This document shows, piece by piece, positions 19,115 through 29,711 of a stretch of DNA of 64,000 nt; the stretch's first letter is position 1, and each line of letters starts with the position of its first letter. Source of the DNA: Anthostomella pinea (Eukaryota; Ascomycota; Sordariomycetes; Xylariales; Xylariaceae). The position numbers and the translations under genes are program-made. Under the pieces are notes generated by a model that worked only from the letters and a program-made list of their open reading frames with translations, searched no databases and had not been told where the DNA came from. The stretch spans positions 558,001 through 622,000 of the forward strand of contig CAUWAG010000020.1 of the NCBI GenBank assembly GCA_963556695.1. The letters run 5' to 3'.

Positions 19115-22100
19115 TCAGGGGCAGATTATTGAAAAGAACTTGCTCTTCTTCACGAATTTTGCCTATTCTGTGCTCCTCTTCCCTAAGTATTGTAAACAAG
19201 CTGTCTTAGGCGAGTACCTAGGCAGCAGCCGGTTTTTCCCCAGCCTCTTACAAAAGAAAATATATTGTGGTGTTTTCTTCTCACCACAGCTGTAGTGATC
19301 ATTCGAGTCTGTATGCCCAAAGCGTTCATGGTATCTGGCAAAGTCGCCATGTCCAGATCTGGCTGCTAGAAGTCTGTGTAAAGTACTCCTCTTAAAAGAT
19401 ATAAGGTCTTTTTTAGTTACTGTATGTGAGTATATTTCTTGATATCTAGGCTCTAATTGGTTTTTTTATTATTAATTGAACTCTTTCTTGCCTTTTTTTT
19501 TGAGATCTCTCTTGACCCATGAGATTATGAGAAGGTTGTTGTGTCTATTTCTAGCATGGCACCCTCTTTTGCTAGTGTGTTGGCAGCTTTGTTACCATCA
19601 ATATCTCTGTGTCCAGGAATCCATTTGACGGTCACTCCAGGAGTGTGCGCTGTGGCAAGTTCTTGGAATCGTAGAAAAATGTTCTGTGATGTCTCGGGTG
19701 GAGTCCCATTGAGCCCATCTACCACTGCTGTGTTGTCCAGGCAGACATATAGCTGTTTTCCGTGTCCAATTGCCCTGGCTGCTACAAGCCCTTGGAGAGC
19801 GCTATGGACTTCAGCATCTATTACTTTTGCTTAGAGAAGTCTGCCCTTTCCCCGGTATACTTCTTGTGTAGTGCCGCCTTTCCTGATGGTATAACCCTAT
19901 CCAGTGCGGGTTATGCCTTGGTCGTCCAACTGTGATCCATCTGAATAGATGACAAGGTCAGTGTTCACGTTTCTCTCCTGTAACCATTGCTTAAAGAGCT
20001 CTGTTTCTTTGTCTTTGTCTTTATGGATTGGGGGCTTCTTCCATGATAGCCTGGTAAGTGTTGGTCTCTGGAAGTCAGGGACTAGCTAGAAACTCCTTTG
20101 TAGCCTTGTTGGATTCTTGCGAGCTTGTATTTGGAGCCTGCCAACAAGAGGGTGTCTCTGGTCTATTCGTCCTAGTCGGAGGCCATGACGTCGTCTTATT
20201 GACTCTGCAAGAACTCTTGCTGGGGGAATCTGTGATTCAAAGTATAGGATATGTCCAGGGTGTGTTTTCCAGACTGGCAAGATAGCCCTGATCGCTGTTC
20301 GTAGTACGGCATCTATCGTTCCAAGAAGCCCCTTAATACGACATGCTAATATCCCACCTAAGCTCCCTACTTTCTCGATTCTTGGGTACCAGGCCTCCAA
20401 GCCGTGTGTAAGAATAGGAATAACACAAGCTTTCATAGCCCTCTTGGTTAACTTTACTGGAAGTCTTTTGACTGTGTTGCATAGTCCTTGAAGGTGATTT
20501 GCTACCTTATTAGCTTTTTTGGCCCAATAGGAAACGTGATCTTTGAAATTTAGTTTTCTATCCAGGAAGACACCCAGCCATCGCATGGGATCCTTTGCTG
20601 TTTTGTTCATTGTCCCATGGCAGACTGGAGGGTTGTTTGAGTTCTTTTTCTTTAAGAAGTGCATGATCTCAGTTTTGTCAGGGTCAAATTCAATAGCGTT
20701 GTTATGTCCCCATTGACTGAGCAAATAAAGATTTTCAGAAGCCTCTGTAGTTGTTTTCTTAAGGTTTTTTCCAATACAGAGAGTTGCTAGGTTGTCTGCA
20801 TATCCAAAGCGTCTCTTTTTCATACCAAGTTGGGCACAGATTGGCTCTGTATACAGCATGTAAAGGATTGGAGAGGCTGGTGAGCCTTGTACTAGCCCAC
20901 AAGTAAGAGCTTTAATATCGGTCACAATACCTTCAAACCGAACCCTTACGGACCGCTCAGACATGAATGACTGGACCCATCTTATGAGAAAGCCCGGCCA
21001 GCCCTGTTCTCTCATGCGAACCACCAGCCGTCCCATTAGGGCAGCATCAAAGGCCCCTTTCACATCTGACGTGACTACTGTTGCAACGAGGCCTTGTTCG
21101 AGGGCCTGCTCAATATTGTGTATGAGTGCAGCTACCAGGTCAGTGGCAGAGCGCTTTGGTAGAGCTCCAAAATATTGTGGAGCTAGAATTCCAAATTTGA
21201 CAACAAACCAGGTAATGCTTTTCGCGATGAGTCGTTCTAGGCCTTTGCCAAGACACGACAGTAGCGATATTGGTCTGTAGGCCCTGGGATTGGAATAGTC
21301 TTTCTTTCCTGGTTTTGGGATCATCACCACCTCAGCTACTTTGAATGGTTTAGGGTGGTGTCCAATCTGTAGACAGGTCTGGAAAAGGGCTCTGATATGT
21401 ACCCCAATGAATGGCCAGCAAGCTTTCAGAATCCGTACTGTGAAGGTATCTATTCCCGGGGAGTTGCTCTTGGTCCCTAAAGTGCACCCTTCAGCCTCTT
21501 CCAGTCCGACATGGTATTCAAGGGGGATATATGGCTTGGGTTGTGTGATCTGAGCGGACCAGGGGTCGATGATATTGTTATCTGAGGTATTTTGTTTAAG
21601 CGTGGCTGAGCATAATACATTTGCCTTGCTCTCTTATGACTCGAATATTTGGTCTCCTATGATGATTAGAGGGGAACGTAATCCTGCTGATAGCTTGTGC
21701 CAAGAGACGATTCTGTATAGGTCCTTTGGCTCAGTTGTTGAATCAATTAGAGTCTGCCAGTACTCTCTCCTAGCTTTCTGAACTACGCGGCGAAATTCCT
21801 GTCGGGCTGAATTCCGCCCTTCTTGGCTTGTAGTCTGTTTGGAAAGGGCCCTGTATGTCTGAATAGCTGCTTTGCAGTCATCATTCCACCAAGCAGTGGG
21901 CCTAGATTGACGGGGCTTCTTGCCCACTGTCCTGATACAGCCTTGGATCATGTTGATCAAGCTTTGTGTAAAGGCATCTACCTGGCCAGGGGATACACCC
22001 AGCCGGGGGAGTTCATGAATCCTGGTTTGGACGTTGTCTGCCAGCTCTTGTAGTTTGTCGTCCGGTACTATCTAATGATTGGCCTTAGGGACTCGGTCTA

Positions 22101-22783
22101 GATCTCCCTGAATTGGGACAACTATTCGTAATGTCTCATGATCTGAAGTGCGCTGGAGTGCATCATTCACTGAGGCTTCGGCCATGGGGACATCTGAAAA
22201 CACCAGATCTAGTATATTTCCGTCATCATGTGTTGGGACATCTGGTTCAGAAATCAGATCTAGTCCGTGGTCTGCCATAGTCTGTGCAAGTATGACACCA
22301 CCATGATATCCTGGATTGCTCGAGTTCCAGGATGTGTCGCCAGCATTGAAATCTCCAGCTATAACGCAGCCAAAAGGTGGAGTCCATACTTCCAGAATAT
22401 CATCCACTTCCTGTGGGTTGTCACATGGCCGGTAGACACTGGCAAATGTAATGCCTTGTACCTTGACCCAGGTGATGTCTCACATAGATGAGAGATCTGG
22501 GCCGTGTACTGTCGCTGTCCCAGGAATCCACTGGGGAGTATATATCGTAATTGGGGTGTGTCTTTACTCCCATTCTCCTGCCTGGTGGTATGCCAACCCA
22601 GGGCTCTTGCATCAGAATGATGTCTGCTTGTTCTCCTTTGTAGTCAGCCAGGTTGATGGCTAACTCTGTAGGGCCTGCACTCTTTGTCCTCCTGCTGTAT
22701 TCACAGAATGGATGACTAGATGCCCGTGTCGATGTGTTTTGTTTGATGTACCTAATATTGACTGACAACAAAGGTATCGGCAT
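19115..22783 (-). pseudogene. LINE ORF2: endonuclease, reverse transcriptase, RNase H
   Basis: Order along the protein: exonuclease/endonuclease/phosphatase fold with the N-terminal piece IILMQEPWVG, the core VIAGDFNAGDTSW and the catalytic SDHETL; a spacer with RPTAWWNDDCKAA; reverse transcriptase (20086-21330) with AYRPISLLSCLGK, motif A VTSDVKGAFDAAL, GLVQGSPASPILY, and FGYADNLATL, where the usual YADD is YADN; RNase H (about 19525-19960) with SDGSQLDDQG, the Glu in AEVHSALQGL, LDNTAVVDGLNG and GHRDIDGNKAANTL; and a Cys/His motif near 19250-19350 (HERFGHTDSN...C). Several stops and frame changes separate the pieces. The second catalytic Asp of the RT is lost by a G to A change, so the enzyme would be dead even without the stops. 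Confidence 0.9.
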
Positions 22784-24545
22784 CTCTGGGATGAGTTGTA
22801 TCTGTTGTGTCGATTTGCATTATGATGTCTTTGTTGTTATTACTGGGTGTTGACCCAGCTTGGTTTCTGCCTGTTTCATTGAAGGTCTTGGATCTGCCTC
22901 TTTCTCTGGCCAGCCTTATTTCCTGGATTTGCTCCCATGTGTGCTTGTGGATGATGCCTTTCACAACCTTGGGGCGTGCAGGGCATTTGTCGAAGTTGGC
23001 AGCATGAGGTTCTTTGCAGTTGACACACTTTGGGATTGGTTTTTTGCACTCCCCTGATGTACTGCACTGGTGTAACGTGCACATACTTGCTTTTTATATC
23101 GGTAGTTCTTACTATGGTATCTGAAGCAGCTCGCACACTGGTGAACCTTGGGGGAGTATTGAATGTGCCTTGAGGTCATTGAGTGAGCAAAAAGCGTGAA
23201 TGGTTTCTTTGCTGCACGGGGCAGAGAGATCACCCATGTGGTCTCCAGATCAGAATCAACTGTGTTCCTTGAGAGTATGCACCTTAAAGGTCTGTCACCT
23301 GTTTGGGCTTTAACTTCATCAGCAACAGCAATGTCAGTAATGTTGATTATCAATCCTTCCACACTGATGACCTTTCTTGGGCATCCATTGACCTTATAGT
23401 GATGCCAGACTGTGTGGGTCTCGATCTTTTCTGCCTTAAGAATATCAGTAATTTCTTCTTGGAAGGCCAGGAGCTTAGCCTGAGTTGGCTTGTCCCTTGG
23501 GTGTAAGGTAAATCCGGAGGGGCACCAGGTCACTTCTCTAAGCTCTTGAGGGTGGAGCTTAAGTCTTCTGTTCAGTGTAGACTTTATTCCGTAAGGCTCT
23601 AGGTGGCTATTATCCATGTAAATAAAGACCCGGAGATTATCCTGCTTCTTCTTTAGTTAATTGGCAGTGATGAGGGCGCCAGGCTATGTTTTCTTTATGG
23701 TAGTGTTGACTGTCCGTGGATGCTGTTGTTGGCTAATGGAGACAGCTTGGGCGAAGGTCATGGTGGGCTTTACCATCCCTATCCCCCCAGGGATGGTCTT
23801 CTTTTTGGGCGGATCTCTGGTTTCCAGCCATTCACTCAGATATTTAGAGAAGAAAGCGCTGAACTCCTTGGCATGAGAGTATAGTTCGGTTCCTGTCACG
23901 GCGAGCATACTGAGGAGCTGGGACATGGCCTGCAGCAAGCAGCTATTACTCTATTGACGAGAATATCAAGACTAGAGAGGAAAGGAAGAGAGAAAGAGAT
24001 AGGTACAGTGGGAGGTTGCCCCTTTAAGGGGATCCTCTAGTCAGATCCTTCCCTTATTAGGAAGTATCCATTTGTCATGTGGAAAGGTCTGTGCAGGCCG
24101 TCACATTTCCAGCTTTCTCAAGTGTCTTATCAACCGCTGCAGCACACTCTTGAAACATTGTCATCCTGGCTTCATAGAGGTGCTTGTCTTTAACCAGTAT
24201 TCTGGTAACTTGGTCCTAGCACTCTGAGGAGGAGACTTTATTCCCTATATCACGTGTAATGGCTTGGTCTGTCGAGATTTCGTTCAATTGAGGTCGTTTC
24301 ATTCCAGTGATGCTGCTGTCATTGATATTTCGGGATTTTCCTTTCAGAGGGGAAATAACGGTGAAGTCAGCCTCAGAGACCTGTGACGGGCTGCTGCTGA
24401 TGTCGTCAAGCAGCGCCTGGCAGAGCCTGCTCGGAGTTGCTAGGCCGTATGTCTTTTTAGGGGCCAGGGATTTGAGCATGCCGCCGGTGGTCGTCTTTGG
24501 GACGGCCACGGGCGTGTTTGGGGGCCCGTCGTGGAAGGGTGCCAT
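22752..24545 (-). pseudogene. LINE ORF1: zinc-knuckle nucleic-acid-binding protein
   Basis: Starts at the ATG at 24545 (MAPFHDGPPNTPVAVPKTT). It continues after stops through ECAAAVDKTLEKAGN, a middle segment AKEFSAFFSKYLSEWLET (23684-23938), a conserved core from 23617 (NSHLEPYGIKSTLNRRLKL) and Cys-rich pieces near 23150-23000 (CASCFRYHSKNY and CVNCKEPHAANFDKCPA) that are CCHC knuckles. It ends next to the ORF2 start, overlapping it slightly, as is usual for Tad-like elements. There are at least three breaks in the frame. The product would coat the element RNA. Confidence 0.8.
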
Positions 24546-24600
24546 CTGGCTTATGAAAAAAATTCTCTTGTGCCTTGACAGAGATAGTCAGTTACTGAGA

Positions 24601-25451
24601 GAAGTGCCTGCTTTAATGCAAATATCAAGGTTGCACCCTAACAGCGGGGCGCCAAGAAAAATAGTTGTTTTTGTTTGGTTTGTGATATAATGGAGTAATG
24701 GCTTCCATACAAGTAGAGAAATCAGACAGGCAAGATTAAGCAAGGAAAGAACAAGCAAAAGAATTTGTCTGAAGCGCTTAATGATCATAATAATAATAAT
24801 GATGGTGCGGCGCGTATGTATAGGAGGGTGTGGGCTATTAGTAAATGTAGATGTGCACGCACCGTGTGCACTTCTATGCGCTCGGTTTTTCTTCCTAGTA
24901 CACTGGGCCTCTGAATGTTGCGGCGTGTAATCAGGCCAAAATGTTGCAAACGATGAAGATACGGGTCTACAATCCTGCTAGCTCTAACTACAGAGTAGGA
25001 CCGCTTCCTTGGGTGTTAGGAATTAAGTCAATGGGCAGCATGAGGTGCCGGCGCCAGATGCGTGCGTTACCAGCCCAGTTATCTAGTGTCCAGCATGCCA
25101 CACACATACACACATACTCCGTGTCATAACTGAATGCAAACTTGGATGTTATGCCGCGGTTACTACTTGATGTACATAGATAATTTCTCTGGCAAGGGTT
25201 AAGAGACTTCCACTAAGGGAGGAAATGCTGTTAGCAATTTATCGCTCCCCAGATGCTTATTCCACGGGTGCAAAGTGCGCCTAGCTTTTCAGGTTGTTGG
25301 TAAATGAAAATTCGTTGCCTGAGAGATCAATCAAAGTGCACCTTCAAAATTATTGCCCAGCACACAAGCACAACACAGGTCTCCACCCTGCACCCTCACC
25401 ACCCTCAGCGCTCACACACACACAGACACAGGCACAGACAAAGACACACAT

Positions 25452-25455
<4 letters not shown>
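24601..25455. other. Interval between LINE and charged-protein gene
   Basis: The left part may be LINE 5' leader. The rest has no supported gene; short CACA and (AAT)n runs occur near 24785 and 25090. Confidence 0.4.

Positions 25456-25486
<31 letters not shown>
25456..25486. repeat. (CA)n microsatellite
   Basis: About fifteen CA units, followed by a C-rich stretch, just upstream of the ATG at 25507; probably in the 5' leader. Confidence 0.9.
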
Positions 25487-25488
<2 letters not shown>

Positions 25489-25506
25489 CCCCCCCGCCCC
25501 GCAATC

Positions 25507-26379
25507 ATGGAAAAGGCCGCGGAACCCAACCGCCACCAGGGAAGAGAGGCTGCAAAGGCCGACCAGCCCAAGGAGAAGGCCAAGAAGTTATCCGTCAAAA
25601 CCAAGGAGAAGGCCAAGAAGGCCGAGGAGGAGAAAAAGAAGAATTAGGAGAAGGCTGAGGAGGAGAAGAAGAAGAAGGAGAAGGCCGAGGAGGAGGACGA
25701 GGAAGACGACGATGATGATGATGACGACGAAGAGGATGAGGACGAGGCCAAGGCGGCCAAGGAGGCGAAGAAGAAGGAGGAGGAGGAGGAGGAGGAGGAG
25801 AAGGAGGAGGAGGAGGAGGAGGAGGAGAAGGAGGAGGAGAAGGAGGAGGAGGAGGAGAAGGAGGAGGAGGAGGAGGAGGAGGAGAAGGAGGAGGAGAAGG
25901 AGGAGGAGAAGGAGGAGGAGGAGGAGGAGGAGGAGGAGGAAAAGGGGGAGGAGGAAAACGGGGAGGAGGAAAAGGGGGAGGAGGAGAAGGAGGAGGAGCA
26001 GCAGCAGCAGCATGCTCCGCGATCCGGGAGCACCAAGAGACCGGCAGCAGAGGACATCGACCTCACCCTCAGCAGTGATGAGGATGATGCGCCTCCCGGT
26101 CGACCCCCCAAGAGGCAGAGCGTCTTTGGCGCCCCCCTTGTTGCCCCCCTCATCGCTTTCCCTGTCGCGCCCCTTGTCGCTCCCCCTGCCGCGGCCCCTA
26201 TCGCCTCCCCGGCTTCCGCCTCTGCCTCTGCCTCTCGCGAGGTCGAGTGCGGCCAGTGCGGCCAGAAGCCTGACCCCGACGACACCTACGCCTGGTGCAC
26301 TTCTTGTAAGTTGAACATGCCCGAGGAGCTGTCATCGTGGCAGGCCTGCTGCGCTGCTGGTATTCAGGGAGCGTACTAA
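25507..26379 (+). pseudogene. Lys/Glu-rich protein with SUMO-interaction-like motif and zinc ribbon; premature TAG
   Basis: The frame from ATG 25507 to TAA 26379 is continuous except for one TAG at 25645-25647, after residue 46. The first part is Lys/Ala/Glu-rich. After the TAG comes an Asp run and a very long Glu/Lys tract coded by GAG/AAG repeats (about 25771-25997), then four Gln. The C-terminal third is ordinary protein: EDIDLTLSSDEDDAPPG looks like a SUMO-interacting motif with an acidic flank; an Ala/Pro-rich linker follows; then CGQCGQKPDPDDTYAWCTSC, a CxxC...CxxC zinc ribbon. A GTAAGT near 26309 inside the last Cys codon may be a donor; splicing to the AG at 26346 would keep the Cys and change the tail. 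Either this is a pseudogene by one stop, or the TAG is a sequencing error or is spliced out. Confidence 0.55.
25771..25997 (+). repeat. (GAG/AAG)n purine tract
   Basis: About 225 bp of nearly pure GAG and AAG codons on the plus strand, in frame with the Lys/Glu-rich protein. It creates long artefactual Arg-, Leu- and Ser-rich ORFs in other frames. Confidence 0.95.
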
Positions 26380-26982
26380 ACAATGTCAAAACATAGGGCA
26401 ACCGCATGGCCTCACGCCCCATGTGACGTTGACTACCACAAGCGCGTGGTTGAACTACCAAGAGGTAATCACCGACCGGTACCAATGTTGCAACCGGGGA
26501 GCCAACTCGGATTGATGTGAGCGCCGGCGACACGTCGGGTGGAACCCCAGTACAAGCGCTTAGGCGGCGCAAGTACGTGAGCCACCCCTGTAGGCAGCCA
26601 CACCCACCGCGCCACAGTGCCACAGTGACGACTCTCGAATCCAACGTCGTCACTCCGGGCAGGCTGGCAGGCTACCAGCCGTGAGTGCTCTCTCCTCCAT
26701 CTTCAACATCTCATCCCCCCCTCCACCCCCGCCATTCACTGACCCCGAAGCGACTGCAGTGCCTCGGCCAGGAATTGCCAACTCTATTCTCAGCATCATT
26801 TGCATTGTCCCCGATTATTACGCAGCTTCTGTCCAACCGCTGCCGCCTGTCCTGTCTATATACCATACCGCCTACGGCTCCCCCAAAGGCTGCTCTACTC
26901 TGTGCGCCAGTTGCGCTTTTCATAGTTTCCTTGTTTCCGCGCGACTACACGACTGATATTCCCGACTGCACTCCGTACCATC
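26380..26982. other. Promoter region of the verprolin gene
   Basis: About 600 bp between the charged-protein ORF and the verprolin start. C/T-rich stretches lie close to the ATG (about 26690-26850), as is common in fungal promoters. No defined site. Confidence 0.4.
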
Positions 26983-28448
26983 ATGCCTCCTCCTCCTCCA
27001 CCCCCTCCACTGCCGCCTTCGGGCATGGGAGGGCCGCCACCTCCACCACCGCCTCCAGGGAACCTACCCGCGCGACCACCGGCCGTTGCTGGAAGAGTAC
27101 GTCTCATTCCTCAGGATTAATGCAGGGTCGCGCTAACTAAAATTCAAGGGTGCGTTGCTAGGCGACATAACGAAAGGAAAGGCTCTCAAGAAAGCTGTCA
27201 CGAACGATCGATCCGCCCCAATAGTCGCAGGCAGTTCCTCTGGGGGAGGAGGCGGTCCTCCTGTTGGGGGAGCGCCTCCCATCCCCGGCCTATCGAAAGC
27301 ACCCGCACCGAGCAGTCTCGCACCGCCTGTTCCCGGGAATCGAGCTCGAAGTAACAGCGATCAAGGGAGTCAGGACACGGGTGCTATGGATTCAGCACCT
27401 CAACTGGGAGGCTTGTTTGCTGGAGGGATGCCGAAGTTGAAGAAACGTGGCGGTGGAGTCAATACCGGAGGTAGGTCGCCTCACTTCACATACTTGGTTT
27501 GGGCGCTGACATCTCCATATAGCGTCTCAGGGCGCCTCGTATCTATCAGATTCCGAAACTTCTTCTACCCCGAAACCGCCTTCTGCACCAAGACCACCTG
27601 CTGGAGCCGCTCCCGCCATACCTGGACGAGCAGTACCACCGGCGCCTGCAGCTCCTTTCAACCCGTCGGTTTCGAATCTGAGAAAGACAGCAAATAGCAA
27701 TGCACCGCGACCACTCTCGTCTGTTTCGACTGCCTCGGCAAAGGGACCGCCTCCGCCCATAGGGAAGAAGCCTCCTCCGCCGCCGGGGTCCAGGAAGCCT
27801 TCAACGTTGACCAGTGCGCCTTCTCAGCCTCCTCCGTTACCGGGAGCGCCTGCTCCTCCGCCTCCGCCGTCATCAGCACCAGCACCGCCTGCTCCTCCGC
27901 CTCCACCTCCGTCGTCAGCGCCAGCTCCTCCTCCTCCACCCCCAGCTGCAGCTCCACGACCACCAGTAGCACCCTCACGTTCACAGCCTCCTCCGCCTCC
28001 TCTGCCAAGTGCTCCATCTAGCAACGGACCCTCGCCAAACATTGCACTTCAGGCTGCGATGCGAGCAACGGGCGGAAGATCATCACCTACGGCCGCACCC
28101 CCAGCTCCACCACCTCCACCTCCCCCGTCTTCTGCGCCTACGCCGCCCTACAAGGATTCTCCGATCAACAGAACCCGCGCAGGCTCCAACTTGCGCACAA
28201 CGATGCTAGACCCGGGTGCATACACACTGACATCGAACGGAACGAAGAGCCCTAGTCCTACTCCTCAGCTCGGCAATGGTCTCACGAGTCCCCGATCAGG
28301 TCCTGGAGAGCGGTACATCGTCCAGGACAGCCGCTGGAAGTTTACCGACGAGAGTATGCTCCCGAAACCCAGGCCATTCCAAGGAGGCACGAGACGATAT
28401 CGAGCCGGCAGAGGCAGCAGTGTACCACTGGACCTGAGCGCGCTCTAG
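26983..28448 (+). CDS. VRP1: Verprolin / WASP-interacting protein (WIP)
   Basis: Three exons, 26983-27096, 27149-27470 and 27523-28448, encode 453 residues. The two introns (52 nt each) have GTACGT/GTAGGT donors, and the first has a GCTAAC branch site. The protein opens with a poly-proline run, then a WH2 actin-binding motif right after the first splice site (GALLGDITKGKALKKA, residues 39-54, with the LKKx core). A long proline-rich region with many APPPPPP profilin/SH3 sites follows, and the end is a WASP-binding tail (RYIVQDSRWKFTDESMLPKP). This order defines verprolin/WIP, which stabilises WASP (Las17) and promotes Arp2/3 actin assembly at endocytic patches. Length is normal for filamentous fungi. 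The start is set by the poly-Pro exon. Confidence 0.92.
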
Positions 28449-29711
28449 AGGAGTTCTCGCTAGCTGCGTGACGGGATCTGGAAGCACCGAAATCGTGGAG
28501 TGATAGGTTGATATTGGCTGGATGTGCTGTGACGTGTGATGGTTGTGATGATCCGACTCGACAATGATGATCCATCACAGGTGCTACGTTACGAGCGACA
28601 CTACGACATGCAACGATACGAAGGCGAGCGACGTGATTGAGGCTGGTCTATACGGGACGGACGTACTTCTCTGCCCCCCCCCCCCCCCCCCCCCCCCAAA
28701 TGTCCTGTGGAGGCGCGAATGAATAAGATAGGAAAACACCGGCTATTATTAGAGCGCTTAAGGCGCTCGTCTCGAAGAACGAGACCCATACTCATGTTAA
28801 TGCTAGAACTAGATTTCAGGCTTGTTCGAATAGGAGAAGGTCCACACCTGCTCTGATCAATACGTAAAAATTCGAGGATTGAGATTCCACCCAAAATGAT
28901 AAGGATGTGTGGGCTTTCAGGCTTCTGAGTGTGTGACATGTTGTGGAACGATTCATAATCTCTGCACTGGGGAGTCGACTCGACAGAACCACACAGTGAC
29001 TTCTGGTGTAGGGCTTCCGGAACACGAGGCGAAAGTCGACACAAATTCGATCTCAAGGCTTTACGAGCACAATGGGCCATGAAACGTATACGCATGAAAT
29101 GGGGGGGGGCTCTGTTGACTAAAGTCTCTAGCTGACATAAACTAAACAAATCAACCACTGTCCGTCCGTGTTGTGTGGTCCACAGCCTTGAGGCATGGCC
29201 AGGTAACGACCGTCGGATGAAAGTGACTTCATCCTGGTTGCAAGAGCTGCGGGAACGCAATATGGGCGATGACTAGATTGGGTCTCGAGGACCCACTGGT
29301 AAAGCAGTGTTGAGAGATGGGATTGATGGAACGAATGAAGTGTAAGGTATGGCGGAGCCCCATGAGACCATGGAAAAGTGCCATTCATCGAGTTGCATGA
29401 CGTCGATTTGGCGGCGTCGTCAACATCGAGGTCAGCACAAGAACCACACGGCCTTTTCCCAGTGCAGTCGAGTCCCTGAAGAATCTATGCAGAGCAGGCG
29501 CTGCGCTCTTGTAGTGTCGAGGGACATCCCATTCGTTAACATCCTTCCCTTTACTTGCACGGTAACCTCGAGGCCGGGAACAGAGTCGACGGTGGGCATC
29601 GTAGAAAAAAAATGTCGATGCGGGGTGTTGGTAAAGGGCGATGACGCGTTCGGATGACAGTATGAAAGTACGCCTTGAAGGCAGTAAGATATCGGGACTT
29701 GAAAGGGAAGC
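28449..29711. other. Intergenic region between convergent genes, with poly(C) tract
   Basis: About 1.26 kb between the 3' end of verprolin and the 3' end of the leftward 1052-aa gene. It holds a run of 24 C at 28674-28697 and a short run of G at 29101-29109. ORFs here are unconvincing. Confidence 0.5.
28674..28697. repeat. Homopolymer of 24 C
   Basis: Uninterrupted run of C about 225 bp after the verprolin stop. Runs of this length are unstable and often misassembled. Confidence 0.9.

Larger units (their letters stand above)
18916..24600 (-). mobile_element. Tad1-type LINE retrotransposon, nearly complete but inactive
   Basis: A leftward non-LTR retrotransposon. ORF1 (about 24545-22752) encodes a nucleic-acid-binding protein with zinc knuckles. 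ORF2 (about 22783-19115) carries an AP-endonuclease, reverse transcriptase, RNase H and a C-terminal Cys/His motif. The 3' end is a (CAAA)n tail, seen on the plus strand as (GTTT)n at 18916-18932. RNase H after the RT places it near the Tad1 group of fungi. The reading frames are broken many times. The upstream end is soft: coding begins at 24545 and the 5' leader may reach about 24750. I could not find a target duplication. The last 175 bp are shared with the SINE at 3048-3602. Confidence 0.9.

Noticed and set aside
25247..25275. Fourth copy of the palindromic mini-element (AGATGCTTATTCCACGGGTG)
   Set aside because: Only about 12 bases match one arm and there is no second arm.
25304..26314. 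Long Arg-rich (plus strand) and Leu- or Ser-rich (minus strand) ORFs
   Set aside because: They are shadows of the (GAG/AAG)n tract in other frames. The in-frame Lys/Glu reading connects to ordinary protein on both sides.
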